Below the pieces are notes generated by a model that had not been told where the DNA came from, did no database searches, and saw only the letters and a program-made list of their open reading frames with translations. A program made the translations under genes and the position numbers. A stretch of 58,694 nt of DNA from Actinomycetota bacterium (GTDB lineage: Bacteria > Actinomycetota > Humimicrobiia > Hakubellales > JAMDDV01), in the NCBI GenBank assembly GCA_023488455.1, contig JAMDDV010000032.1, forward strand, positions 1 to 58,694, read 5' to 3'. Shown here one piece after another: positions 1-8,953 of this stretch (position 1 is its first letter; each line of letters starts with the position of its first letter).

Positions 1-837
1 CCGGATACACCAAAAGCCGAGCTTCTGATGGCGATTGCCGGACCCCTGTCCAGTTTTGTACTTGGAGTGTTTTTTGGAGCGATTTTTTTAATTTTCAGGT
101 TTGTATATTCTGTTAAGTTCATCTCTGTCCCAGTTGGATATCTTGCGTATATCAATGTGATCCTTGGAGTGTTTAACCTTATACCGGGATTCCCTCTTGA
201 TGGTGGTAGGGTTCTGCGCGCCATAATATGGTATTCGACGAAAAGCCTGCGAAAGTCAACCAGAATCGCTGCTTCTGTTGGTGAAGGGTTCGGCTTTGTG
301 TTGATATTGATTGGAATATTCTCGCTTTTCAGAGGGAACTGGGGCAATGGGTTATGGCTCATGTTTATCGGCTGGTTTCTGCAGCAGGCTGCTGCCGGAA
401 GCTATGAGCAGGTGGTGATAAGGCAGTCTCTGGCCTCTATGAAGGCTTCTGACATGATGACAAGGGATGTTGTTTCCGTCTCTCCGGATATATATTTAGA
501 CGAGCTGGTTCACGAATGGTTTATGCGTTACAGGTTCGGTCGATTTCCTGTTGCTGATGAGAGCCATATCTATGGAATTGTCACAATTCATGATGTGAAA
601 AACGTTCATCGCGATGAATGGGGAGCAAAAAAGGTACTTGAGATAATAAAGCCGATCTCTCCAGACGAGATCTTGAATCCGAATGAGCAGGCATCCGCTG
701 TGCTTGAAAGGATGAGCACAAAAGATATTTCTGAATTCCTTGTCGTGAGCGAGAAGAAATTGGTCGGGATAATTACAAAGAGCGATATACTGAGGACCTT
801 AAAGCTGCGTCAGGCTCTTTCAGAGAATTTTAAATAA
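1..837 (+). CDS. Site-2 protease family (M50) membrane protein with CBS pair, 5' partial
   Basis: The frame is open from base 1, so the gene begins upstream of the window; 278 residues are visible. Seen: several hydrophobic membrane segments, the M50 third-motif region NLIPGFPLDGGR, whose Asp is the third zinc ligand in the family, and two C-terminal CBS domains (about residues 145-265 of the visible part, beginning near ASDMMTRDVVSV). The HExxH catalytic motif would lie off the left edge and cannot be checked. Family knowledge: M50B proteases cut membrane-spanning substrates inside the bilayer, and CBS domains usually sense adenine nucleotides. The substrate is unknown. The gene ends in TAA and converges on the next gene. 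Confidence 0.88.
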   Translation, partial: PDTPKAELLMAIAGPLSSFVLGVFFGAIFLIFRFVYSVKFISVPVGYLAYINVILGVFNLIPGFPLDGGRVLRAIIWYSTKSLRKSTRIAASVGEGFGFVLILIGIFSLFRGNWGNGLWLMFIGWFLQQAAAGSYEQVVIRQSLASMKASDMMTRDVVSVSPDIYLDELVHEWFMRYRFGRFPVADESHIYGIVTIHDVKNVHRDEWGAKKVLEIIKPISPDEILNPNEQASAVLERMSTKDISEFLVVSEKKLVGIITKSDILRTLKLRQALSENFK

Positions 838-872
838 GACCCAGGATAAAGATAAATTAAAGTCGCCTTCTT

Positions 873-1562
873 CTACGCAAGCTTTATGAACTTGCCCGCG
901 TTTCTAAAGTCGTTTATGTAAGTCCTTCGATGACGCAGCCCCCAGGACAGAGGTTGCATTGGTAAGACCTTAAATGAAGGACTTTTATATACCTTCATAT
1001 GGTAGTCCTGCATGTTGTTAGAAGTGATCTTCCTGGATAAGAAGCTGCTCAATATGATTTTTGTCGCGCTTAGACCCAAAGGTATTATCACATGCGGAGT
1101 GATGATGGATATCTCTTTGGACAGGTATTCAAGACAACTGGATAGTTCATTTTCAGTTGGGCTGGTCCTCTGCCCGGAACATGGTTGCAAAGTCAGTTCG
1201 CAGCTATTATCCCTTCTAAGGAGTCTTATTTTTGAACTCTTTGGTTTACTCCTATCTTTGTGCTCGCACTTTTTTGGCACGCACTTTAATATATAGGTAA
1301 AATAGGCTTCTTGTTGTGGGTTCAGATTGATTTCATCCAGTAAGAAATCAAGAAAGTTCGAAGTTCTCTTTTCGCTAAAAGGTTTGCCCTGTTCCTCTGA
1401 ATCATCGATATCCGGGATGTATCCCAGAAAGATGACCCTTGCGCGGCCCGCCCCCATGCCCGGAACAGAAGTCTTCCTGCACATGTACAGATCCTTGCAT
1501 TTTTCGCAGTTTAAAATCTCCATCTCCAGTATGTTCAGACTTTCTTGCGGATCTACTGGCAT
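873..1562 (-). CDS. Divergent uracil-DNA glycosylase superfamily (family 4-like) protein
   Basis: A 229-residue protein. Seen: N-terminal cysteines C19, C22 and C28 in the context NCEKCKDLYMC, then VPGMGAGRARVIFLG, QGKPF, LDFLL, ILKCVPKKC and later IIPLGLSATKI. These follow the block order of family 4 Fe-S uracil-DNA glycosylases (CxxCxL, GEaPG, G-PFvG, KCrPP, P-vivtLG-A). The catalytic GEAPG-type block reads GYIPD here, so the usual acidic/glycine positions are changed, and an extra basic stretch sits near the KC block. It may bind DNA or a 4Fe-4S cluster without normal uracil excision. It is transcribed towards the M50 gene and diverges from rpe. Confidence 0.7.
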   Translation of the reverse strand: MPVDPQESLNILEMEILNCEKCKDLYMCRKTSVPGMGAGRARVIFLGYIPDIDDSEEQGKPFSEKRTSNFLDFLLDEINLNPQQEAYFTYILKCVPKKCEHKDRSKPKSSKIRLLRRDNSCELTLQPCSGQRTSPTENELSSCLEYLSKEISIITPHVIIPLGLSATKIILSSFLSRKITSNNMQDYHMKVYKSPSFKVLPMQPLSWGLRHRRTYINDFRNAGKFIKLA

Positions 1563-1590
1563 ATCGGCTCCTTTATCGTAAAATAAAAAT

Positions 1591-1610
1591 CCCCAATAAA
1601 TAACTTGGGG
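1591..1610. other. Short GC hairpin between divergent genes
   Basis: Perfect inverted repeat CCCCAA/TTGGGG with an 8-base loop. On the minus strand it is followed by ATTTTTATTTTA, which resembles an intrinsic terminator. It would lie in the leader of the leftward UDG-like gene, so it could be an attenuator or simply a chance hairpin. Confidence 0.35.
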
Positions 1611-1723
1611 ATGAATATTTTATATTTTGTTTTAGAATTAAGTCTCGCATAATATTTTAATTATACAATATGTATTATCGTGAGATATGACAGGATAATC
1701 ATCTTACAAAACAAGGAGAAGTC

Positions 1724-2398
1724 TTGGGAATACTAATTGTGCCCTCTCTTTTATCTGTTAATCTTGCCTTTTTAGCCGATGATATTGACAAAGTTGAAAT
1801 GGGCGGTGCAGACGCATTGCATGTTGACGTGATGGACGGACACTACGTGGATAACTTCGCGTTCAGTGCAGATTTCGCTGCAACCGTAAAAAAACACTCA
1901 AGGTTGATGATGTCTTCACATCTGATGATAGATAATCCGGACAAATATCTTGAGATGTTCGCAAATGCAGGCAGCGATATCATAGTGGTTCATCCTGAAG
2001 TTTGCCATGATGTTTCAAATACATTGAAGAAGATCAAGGAGCTTGGTTGTTCCCCTGGTCTCTGTCTTAAGCCAGATCAACTCTTTGATGTCATAAGACC
2101 GTATGTCGGAGAACTAGCGCTTATTCTTTTGATGACCGTAGAGCCGGGCTTCGGTGGACAGAAGTTTATGTTCGAAGTGCTTCCGAAGATAACCGAGGTG
2201 CGGGAATATTTAAATAGTATGGGCCTCAGAACCTGCATTGGTTGTGATGGGGGAATAAATCTGAACACGGTCGGCATGGTGGCCAGAGCTGGTGCCGATT
2301 ATTTAATTGCTGGGAACTCAATCTTTCATTCAAGTAATATTGTTCAGTCAACGAGGGATTTAAGAAAGGCTGCTGAAGAAGCAATAGGTAAAATTTAA
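1724..2398 (+). CDS. rpe: Ribulose-phosphate 3-epimerase family protein
   Basis: 224 residues, the normal size for Rpe, which interconverts ribulose-5-phosphate and xylulose-5-phosphate in the cytoplasm. Seen: PSLLS near the N-terminus, the metal/catalytic block HVDVMDGHYV with its Asp, SSHLMI, MTVEPGFGGQKF and the second catalytic Asp in CDGGI. The start is TTG with AAGGAG at 1713-1718; no upstream ATG competes. The residue after the first block is VDN rather than the common VPN, so a related sugar-phosphate epimerase such as allulose-6-phosphate epimerase is possible. It stands alone between a divergent and a convergent gene, without transketolase or transaldolase nearby. Confidence 0.88.
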   Translation: MGILIVPSLLSVNLAFLADDIDKVEMGGADALHVDVMDGHYVDNFAFSADFAATVKKHSRLMMSSHLMIDNPDKYLEMFANAGSDIIVVHPEVCHDVSNTLKKIKELGCSPGLCLKPDQLFDVIRPYVGELALILLMTVEPGFGGQKFMFEVLPKITEVREYLNSMGLRTCIGCDGGINLNTVGMVARAGADYLIAGNSIFHSSNIVQSTRDLRKAAEEAIGKI

Positions 2399-2413
2399 GT
2401 ATTTATTCGGCTT

Positions 2414-3271
2414 TTAAAGGACAAATTTTTCCAGTGCTTTTGCGACGCCGTTGTCCTCACAGCTTAAGGTGATGTAATCTGCTATCTTTCTTAGCTCCTC
2501 CCTGCAGTTTGCCATTGCAATTGATATGCCGGCAAACTCGAGCATATCCTTGTCATTTGATCCGTCGCCTATGGCAAGGATCTCATCTCTTTTAATTCCC
2601 ATTCTTTCTGACAGGTATTTCAATGCTTTACCCTTTGATGCCTTTGCGCTCAGGGTTTCGATGAGTATGGGAAATGAGTTGGTCAAATATACTTTATCCC
2701 CTAACTCGTCCTGAGCTTTTGCCAGGAATTTTTGTAGGACTTCAGGCCTGCCGAGCAATGTAACCTTTAGGACATTTTCATCACAGTGCTCGATGATATC
2801 CTCAACAAAGGTGTATTTGCTCACCCATTTGAGCGAAATATCTTTTGCGTTCTCTGGATTAACCTGCCCTTCCGTGATCTCAACGTACAGATCTGCGATG
2901 AAGTCGAATAGCTTTCCCCTATCTTCATCTGTCTTTATTTCGTCTTCGGTGTGGATGAAGCTTGCTATCGAAAATGACCTTGCGAGCTCTATGGTTTTAA
3001 TTGATAAATCTTTCCAAAGTGGCTCTTTGAACCATATCTCGCCTGTCTGCGGGTGCCTGATGAGCGCGCCGTTCTGCAGGATTATAGGAGAGGACAGGTC
3101 TATCCCCTCGGTAAGGGCAAGAACGTCGGCAAAGTCCCTCCCCGTTGCTATTACGACCTCGATGCCCCTGGACTTAACCTTTTTCAGGGCAGCAATGTTT
3201 TCTTCGCTTATTTTCAAAAAATAATCCAGTAAAGTGCCATCCAGGTCAATGGCCACAAGTTTAATCGACAT
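2414..3271 (-). CDS. Cof-type HAD-IIB family phosphatase
   Basis: 285 residues, typical for Cof-like hydrolases that dephosphorylate sugar phosphates, FMN or phospholipid precursors. Seen: motif I DLDGTLLD near residue 9 with nucleophile Asp, motif II ATGR, and the C-terminal metal-binding motif GDGSNDKDM followed by GISIAMANC. A type IIB cap fits between motifs II and III. The substrate cannot be read from the sequence. The gene is convergent with rpe; only about 15 bases separate the two stops, so they probably share a termination zone. Confidence 0.9.
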   Translation of the reverse strand: MSIKLVAIDLDGTLLDYFLKISEENIAALKKVKSRGIEVVIATGRDFADVLALTEGIDLSSPIILQNGALIRHPQTGEIWFKEPLWKDLSIKTIELARSFSIASFIHTEDEIKTDEDRGKLFDFIADLYVEITEGQVNPENAKDISLKWVSKYTFVEDIIEHCDENVLKVTLLGRPEVLQKFLAKAQDELGDKVYLTNSFPILIETLSAKASKGKALKYLSERMGIKRDEILAIGDGSNDKDMLEFAGISIAMANCREELRKIADYITLSCEDNGVAKALEKFVL

Positions 3272-3368
3272 GTGCTAACACTATCCTTTTTTGGAATTTT
3301 ACAACAAATTATTCTTAAAAGTAATTTAGATGAGCTTATACCAACAGGAAAATGTGTGCAAATTTCCC

Positions 3369-3397
3369 TTGACAAGATTCCTAAAAATTGTTACAAT
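3369..3397 (+). promoter_or_regulatory. Sigma70-type promoter of the hdr operon with small dyads
   Basis: TTGACA at 3369-3374 and TACAAT at 3392-3397 with a 17-base spacer, about 115 bases before hdrC. An odd palindrome ATTGT-T-ACAAT (3387-3397) covers the -10 box, and TGTAA-N6-TTACA (3409-3424) lies just downstream. Both sit where a repressor such as a redox sensor would act, but no regulator can be named. Confidence 0.6.
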
Positions 3398-3512
3398 ACT
3401 GTTATTATTGTAAACAGTGTTACAGCAACAATAAAGAATCATCCGCAATTTTATTTGTAGCAGGTAACTTTGCACTTTAACGCAGGCTTTTAGATCCGGA
3501 AAGAAGGTACTC

Positions 3513-4085
3513 ATGGAAAGAGTACTATATGTTGACGAAACAAATCTTTTCCTGGAGGAAGTCTGTGCTATTCCTGGTGGCGAAAAAGTAAGGCTCTGTA
3601 TTCAATGCGGCGCCTGCGCAGGGTCTTGCACTACTGCCAATATAATGGATCACACTCCAAGGCAGATCTTCGCCATGGTGCGCGCTGGTTTAAAAGAGGA
3701 AGTCCTTTCCAGTAACGCAATATGGTTTTGTGTCTCTTGCTACAAGTGCACTGTAAGATGTCCTCAGGGGATAAGACAGACGGACATAATGTACGCTCTG
3801 AAGAGACTTTCCATAAAATACAACTATTATCCCAAAAATATTCATGAACCGCTCCTTTCCAAGACGTTCATAAATGTTGTGAATAAATATGGAAGAAATT
3901 ACGAACCTGAATTTCTATTAAAGTTCTTCTTAAGGGTTAATCCGCTTAACCTGATAAAGTATCTGCCCTTTGGCTTAAAACTTTTGGCGAATAAAAGGTT
4001 TTCATTGTTCCCCGGGCGGATAAAAAAGAAAAAGGAATTCAAGATCGTTATTGATAAAGCGCTTGAACTTGGAGAATACAGATGA
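3513..4085 (+). CDS. hdrC: Heterodisulfide reductase subunit C-like ferredoxin
   Basis: 190 residues. Seen: two 4Fe-4S motifs, C29/C32/C35/C39 (CIQCGACAGSC) and C73/C76/C79/C83 (CVSCYKCTVRCP), followed by the conserved helix ending DIMYALKRL. This is the HdrC layout. Family role: it passes electrons between HdrA and the non-cubane clusters of HdrB. The ATG follows GAAGG. The stop overlaps hdrB (ATGA), and the four-gene hdr run is continuous, so the subunits are probably co-translated. In bacteria without methanogenesis the natural acceptor is unknown. Confidence 0.92.
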   Translation: MERVLYVDETNLFLEEVCAIPGGEKVRLCIQCGACAGSCTTANIMDHTPRQIFAMVRAGLKEEVLSSNAIWFCVSCYKCTVRCPQGIRQTDIMYALKRLSIKYNYYPKNIHEPLLSKTFINVVNKYGRNYEPEFLLKFFLRVNPLNLIKYLPFGLKLLANKRFSLFPGRIKKKKEFKIVIDKALELGEYR

Positions 4086-4948
4086 AATTTTCGTATTACC
4101 CCGGCTGTTCTTTAAAAGGTGTTTCTAATAATTACGAGCAGTCGCTTCATGCTGTTTCGAAGGCTCTCGATATTGAGCTAGTTGAACTGGATGACTGGAA
4201 CTGCTGCGGTGCGACTTCTTATATGTCAGTTAATGAACTGCTGTCTCATGTCTTATGCTCGCGAAACCTGGCAATTGCAGAAAAAACAGGACTTGATTTA
4301 ATAGCAGGTTGTCCAGCCTGTTATGTGTGCGTTGAAAAAGCAAACATTTACATGAAGGAAGATGAACTCTTAAAAAATAGCATTGATGGAATTCTTAAAT
4401 CAGCTGGTCTCGAATATCATGGAACAGTAAAGGTCAGGCATTTTTTAGATGTCCTTGTGACGGATATTGGAGAAGATGTGCTAAGCAATCTTTTGAGGCA
4501 CAGCTTAAATGGGTTAAAGGTTGCCTGCTATTATGGTTGTCAGGTTGTCAGGCCCTGGTGCGACTTCGATGATCAGGAGTTGCCACTCAAGCTCGACGAA
4601 CTTATCAAGATACTCGGCGGGGAACCTGTTGATTTTCCATTGAAGACAAGCTGCTGTGGGGGAGCTCTATTAACAACGCAGGAGAACGTTGCACTTAAGC
4701 TTTCATATAAATTATTGAAGTGCGCAGCAGATAATGGAGCTGAAATTATAATTACGACATGCCCGATGTGCCAGATAAACCTCGAAGGATATCAAAGAAA
4801 GATAAATAGAGCTTTTGGTTCCAGCTTCGATATGCCAGTAATTTATTTCACTCAAATGATTGGGTATGCACTTGGAGCCTCGATTGGAGACCTGGCTATA
4901 AATAGGAACTTTAACTACAAAAGGGTGGTTGAAAGGATACGAGCTTGA
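4082..4948 (+). CDS. hdrB: Heterodisulfide reductase subunit B-like protein
   Basis: 288 residues, the normal HdrB length. Seen: two CCG domains. The first includes C9 (YYPGCS), C41-C42 (NCCGA) and GCPAC; the second includes YYGCQ, C191-C192 (SCCGG) and TTCPMCQINL. These cysteines hold the non-cubane 4Fe-4S clusters at the disulfide-reducing site in characterised HdrB. All expected cysteine blocks are visible, so the site looks intact. It overlaps hdrC and hdrA by four bases each. The substrate in this organism is not known: another low-molecular-weight disulfide or a protein disulfide is more likely than CoM-S-S-CoB. Confidence 0.93.
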   Translation: MKFSYYPGCSLKGVSNNYEQSLHAVSKALDIELVELDDWNCCGATSYMSVNELLSHVLCSRNLAIAEKTGLDLIAGCPACYVCVEKANIYMKEDELLKNSIDGILKSAGLEYHGTVKVRHFLDVLVTDIGEDVLSNLLRHSLNGLKVACYYGCQVVRPWCDFDDQELPLKLDELIKILGGEPVDFPLKTSCCGGALLTTQENVALKLSYKLLKCAADNGAEIIITTCPMCQINLEGYQRKINRAFGSSFDMPVIYFTQMIGYALGASIGDLAINRNFNYKRVVERIRA

Positions 4949-7900
4949 CTATGAATGAGGGGAACGGTCACAAAACAGGTGTGTATATTTGCCATTGCGG
5001 CACAAACATAGCTGGCGTTGTTGATGTCGATAAGGTCACGAGTTATATATCTGATATTGCTGGCGTCGAAATTGCAAGAAATTACATGTTCATGTGCTCC
5101 GAGCCCGGTCAGAACATAATCAGGGAGGATATAAAGAATCTTGGTCTTGACGGGGTGGTTGTTGCGTCATGTTCGCCAAGGATGCATGAAAATACCTTCA
5201 GGAGGACCTGCCAATCTGAAGGTCTTAATCCTTATCTATTCAATATGGTGAATATCAGGGAGCACTGCTCGTGGATTACGGATGATGGGGAGAGAGCAAC
5301 TGAGCTTGCGAAGTCCCTGATAAGTGCTGGGGTGAAAAGGGTTTTAATGCAGGGTCCACTAGTGCCGAAAGAGGTTCCAATAAATCCAAATGTCCTGGTT
5401 GTTGGTGCTGGTGTTGCTGGTATTCAGGCAGCTCTTGACCTGGCGGAGGCGGGGAAGAAGGTTTATCTGGTGGAAAGGGAGGCTTGCATTGGTGGCCATA
5501 TGGCAAAGTTTGATAAGACCTTTCCAACGCTTGATTGCGCAGCCTGTATATTAACCCCCAAGACAGTTGCGGTAAAACAGCATCCGAATATAGAACTGCT
5601 GAGTTATGGTGAAGTTGAAGATGTTTCGGGCTTCGTGGGGAACTTCAAGGTAAAGGTTAGAAAGAAATCAAGGTATATTGATGAAGCGATCTGTACTGCA
5701 TGTGGGGATTGTGTTAAGGAGTGTCCTGTTGAGATTCCCAACGAGTTTGATCAAAATCTTGTGAATAGGAAAGCGGTTTACAGGCCTTTCCCGCAGGCCA
5801 TCCCCAATGTTTTTACGATAGATAAAAAGGATACGCCGTGTAAGCAAAGCTGTCCTATTGAAATGGATATCCAGGGATATATAGCCCTGATCTCGGTTGG
5901 GAAATTTCAGGAAGCGTATGAGCTCATAAGAAGCAAGAATCCGCTTCCTGGAACATGCGGCAGGATATGTTTTCATCCCTGTGAGACCAACTGCAGGAGA
6001 AGTCTTGCTGGTGAAGCAGTTTCGATTAATGCACTGAAAAGGTCTGTGGCTGACTATATAAGAGAGCAGAAAATAAAGATATCTCCAAAAATCGCGGAGA
6101 AGAAAAAAGAGAAGATAGCTGTCATAGGTTCTGGTCCTGCGGGGCTTACTGCAGCTAACGATCTTGCTTTGATGGGCTATGATGTGACCATTTATGAAAA
6201 GATGCCAGAGCCAGGTGGTATGTTGAGATACGGGATACTGGATTATAGGCTGCATAAGAAGATCCTCAATGAGGAAATCGATATGATAAGAGATTTAGGT
6301 GTAAACATATTAACCAATAGTCCTCTTAATTCAAAAGATGAGATCCTGAACCTATTTAAACAGGGCTATTCCTCTGTTCTGATAAGTGCTGGTGCTGCTG
6401 AGAGCAAGAGGTTGAATATTGAGGGAGCTGATCTTGAGAACGTGATTTTGGCAATGCCATTTTTGGTATCAATAAACGAAGGCAAAGAGGTTAAGGTCAA
6501 GGAAAAGGTAATAGTGATCGGCGGTGGTAATGTTGCCATTGATGCTTCTCGTGCGGCGCTGAGGCTTGGTGCAAAAGAGGTTCATTTGGTATGCCTGGAA
6601 TCCAGGGATGAGATGCCAGCCTACGATTTTGAGATTGCTGCTGCAGAGGAAGAGGGAGTAATAATACATGACTCGGTGTGCCCGACGAAGCTCATTTCCA
6701 AGGATGGAGCTTTTGGTGGGGTTGGAACTCTGGATCTAGAGCATATGGAATTTGATGCGGAAGGCAATTTACATATAACACCAATTGAAGGATCTGAGGG
6801 CATGATCGAGGGGGACATAGCGATAATAGCGATAGGCCAGACCACCGATCTCTCATTTGTCAAAGGGTTGGATGGTGTAATAATCGATAAAAAGGGAACA
6901 ATGAAAGTGGATGATATCACGTTGAGTGCTGGTGTTCCTGGCCTTTTTGCGTGTGGTGATGTGGTGAGCGGCCCATCCTCTTATGTTGAGGCTGTGGCCT
7001 CTGGTCGTAGAGCTGCTCAGGCAATTAATGCTTATATACAGGGATCTGAGATGCCTGAGAGATATAGAAGGGCTGGTAAAAAGCAGATAGATATGCGTGA
7101 AGAAGAAATATGGGGAAAGCTTGAGCGAAGGGAGATAACGAAGTTACCGCGGGTGAAGATGAGAAAGTTGAAACCTGGGGTCAGGATCGCGGACTTCTCT
7201 GAGGTTGAAATGGGCTATACAAAGGAGGAAGCTGTAAAAGAGGCGCTGCGGTGTCTTAGCTGTGGAGTATGTTCAGAGTGCAGGGAGTGCGAGAAACTCT
7301 GTAAGTTGAATGCCATAGACCATGAGCTTCCCGATAAGATTGTTGAACTCGATGTTGGCACCATTATCGTCGCCACAGGTTACAGTCTCTTTGATGCAAG
7401 GAAAGTAACACAATATGGATATGGTCGATTTGATAATGTGATAACCAGTTTGGATTTTGAGAGGCTCAGCAGCGCATCGGGACCAGTGGGTGGCAGGATA
7501 ACGCTTAAAAACGGAGAGCTGCCAAGAAGAGTGGGTTTAGTTTTTTGTGTTGGCAGCCGCGATTCTCACTACAACCAGTACTGTTCGCGATTTTGTTGTA
7601 TGACCGCATTGAAATTTGCACATCTGGTCAGGGAGAAGACTAATGCGCAGGTTTACGGTTTCTATATTGATATGAGATCTTATGGAAAGGGATATGAAGA
7701 GTTTTACAACCGGATACTCGAAGAAGGTTGCTTATTTGTTAGAGGGAAGGTTGGGGAGATCACTGATGTCGCCGAGACAAAGGATGAAGAAGGAAGATTG
7801 GTAATAGTATGCGATGACACGTTCATAGGAATCCAGAGAAGAATCCCCGTCGATATGGTGATACTATGTGCTGGTGCTGAGGCTAAAGCGGATGCAAATG

Positions 7901-8343
7901 AGGTGGCTAAGAAGTTTGGCATCAGCAGGGGTCGGGACGGTTTCTTTGTAGAGTTACATCCAAAACTTGATCCCGTTTCTACGACAACAGATGGTGTTTT
8001 TGTCGCGGGTTGTTGTCAGGGGCCTAAAGATATTCCAGACACTGTAGCGCAAGGTGCTGCAGCCGCTGCAAAGGCTCTATCGCTTATTGATAGGGGCAGC
8101 ATACTTATCGAGCCGATAACTGCCGAGATCTCTGCTGAGGTATGTTCGGGGTGTATGATATGCGTTGGACTCTGTCCATTCAAGGCGATAGATTACAGCA
8201 TCGAGGATAAAGTTTGTGTTATGAATGAATCTCTCTGTAAAGGGTGTGGAGTTTGTGGAGCCGCATGTCCTGCTGGCGCAATCACCACAAAGCACTATAC
8301 GATGGAACAGATATTTTCTGAGATTGAAGGGGCGCTAATATGA
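4945..8343 (+). CDS. hdrA: HdrA flavoprotein with inserted GltD/NfnB-like NAD(P)H module
   Basis: 1132 residues, far longer than ordinary HdrA (about 650). Order seen: HdrA N-domain (GVYICHCGTNI); FAD Rossmann motif VVGAGVAGIQAA near 150 and the cysteine-containing LDCAACILTPK; ferredoxin motif C250-C260; then an insertion, about residues 290-735, with GltD-type Fe-S cysteines C338/C342/C346/C350, FAD motif VIGSGPAGL near 390, NAD(P)H motif GGGNVAIDASR near 522 and CGDVVSGPSS near 669. HdrA then resumes with a cysteine-rich block C770-C786 and two C-terminal ferredoxin motifs (C1067-C1077, C1098-C1108). Inference: the insert lets NAD(P)H feed the HdrA flavin directly, replacing a separate hydrogenase or Flox partner. 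No internal stop or frameshift is visible. Confidence 0.92.
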   Translation: MTMNEGNGHKTGVYICHCGTNIAGVVDVDKVTSYISDIAGVEIARNYMFMCSEPGQNIIREDIKNLGLDGVVVASCSPRMHENTFRRTCQSEGLNPYLFNMVNIREHCSWITDDGERATELAKSLISAGVKRVLMQGPLVPKEVPINPNVLVVGAGVAGIQAALDLAEAGKKVYLVEREACIGGHMAKFDKTFPTLDCAACILTPKTVAVKQHPNIELLSYGEVEDVSGFVGNFKVKVRKKSRYIDEAICTACGDCVKECPVEIPNEFDQNLVNRKAVYRPFPQAIPNVFTIDKKDTPCKQSCPIEMDIQGYIALISVGKFQEAYELIRSKNPLPGTCGRICFHPCETNCRRSLAGEAVSINALKRSVADYIREQKIKISPKIAEKKKEKIAVIGSGPAGLTAANDLALMGYDVTIYEKMPEPGGMLRYGILDYRLHKKILNEEIDMIRDLGVNILTNSPLNSKDEILNLFKQGYSSVLISAGAAESKRLNIEGADLENVILAMPFLVSINEGKEVKVKEKVIVIGGGNVAIDASRAALRLGAKEVHLVCLESRDEMPAYDFEIAAAEEEGVIIHDSVCPTKLISKDGAFGGVGTLDLEHMEFDAEGNLHITPIEGSEGMIEGDIAIIAIGQTTDLSFVKGLDGVIIDKKGTMKVDDITLSAGVPGLFACGDVVSGPSSYVEAVASGRRAAQAINAYIQGSEMPERYRRAGKKQIDMREEEIWGKLERREITKLPRVKMRKLKPGVRIADFSEVEMGYTKEEAVKEALRCLSCGVCSECRECEKLCKLNAIDHELPDKIVELDVGTIIVATGYSLFDARKVTQYGYGRFDNVITSLDFERLSSASGPVGGRITLKNGELPRRVGLVFCVGSRDSHYNQYCSRFCCMTALKFAHLVREKTNAQVYGFYIDMRSYGKGYEEFYNRILEEGCLFVRGKVGEITDVAETKDEEGRLVIVCDDTFIGIQRRIPVDMVILCAGAEAKADANEVAKKFGISRGRDGFFVELHPKLDPVSTTTDGVFVAGCCQGPKDIPDTVAQGAAAAAKALSLIDRGSILIEPITAEISAEVCSGCMICVGLCPFKAIDYSIEDKVCVMNESLCKGCGVCGAACPAGAITTKHYTMEQIFSEIEGALI

Positions 8344-8759
8344 ATTTTGAGCCAAAGATAATTGGTTTCCTGTGTTATTGGTGTGCTTACACCGGGGCAG
8401 ATCTGGCAGGTACATCAAGGTTAAAATATGACCCCAATGTCAGGATTATCAAAATCATGTGTACAGGCAGGATGGATCCATCCTTTGTGTTTAAAGCTTA
8501 TGCTGAGGGAGCAGATGGAGTATTGATATGCGGGTGTCATCCCGGAGAATGTCATTATAAAGAGGGGAATTATAAGACGATGAATAAAGTTCCCCTTTTG
8601 GCAAAAATGATGGGACAGTTCGGGATGGAAAAGGAAAGGTTAAGGCTTGAATGGGTTTCCGCTGCTGAGGGCGAAAAGTTCGCAAGGGTAGTCACTGATT
8701 TTACTATCAGGTTAAAAGAGATTGGGCCGCTTGGCTACAAGGAACTGGTCAGACAGTAA
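8340..8759 (+). CDS. mvhD: MvhD/FlpD-like 2Fe-2S electron-transfer subunit
   Basis: 139 residues. Seen: FLCYWCAYTGADLAG, the IIKIMCTGRMDP block, CGCHPGECHYKEGN and a C-terminal region ending KEIGPLG, all hallmarks of MvhD (FrhD/FlpD family). In characterised complexes this 2Fe-2S protein connects HdrA to its electron input, either [NiFe]-hydrogenase or formate dehydrogenase. Here it is last in the hdr run, overlapping hdrA by four bases, and no hydrogenase or formate dehydrogenase gene is in the window. Its partner may therefore be the inserted NAD(P)H module of HdrA itself. Confidence 0.92.
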   Translation: MNFEPKIIGFLCYWCAYTGADLAGTSRLKYDPNVRIIKIMCTGRMDPSFVFKAYAEGADGVLICGCHPGECHYKEGNYKTMNKVPLLAKMMGQFGMEKERLRLEWVSAAEGEKFARVVTDFTIRLKEIGPLGYKELVRQ

Positions 8760-8953
8760 AAGAACGTATATTAGAAACCCGCTGGATCAGTAATTAAGAC
8801 TATTTCAAATTAATCTGTTAAAGTATTATAAGTATTAATTTACTCCTCTTTTTTATTGTCGTATTAATTGCGATTTTTTGTCGGAAGGGTTTTATGTTAA
8901 AAAAATTAGTATATAATCTTTGGAGTTTTTCTGGAAATAGGAACAGTTAATTC

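Noticed and set aside
3272..3514. Two overlapping open frames on opposite strands before hdrC
   Set aside because: They have no SD or family likeness and cover the clear hdr promoter.
5276..7922. Several long antisense frames within hdrA
   Set aside because: They are shadows of a strongly conserved coding frame with no SD or family sequence.
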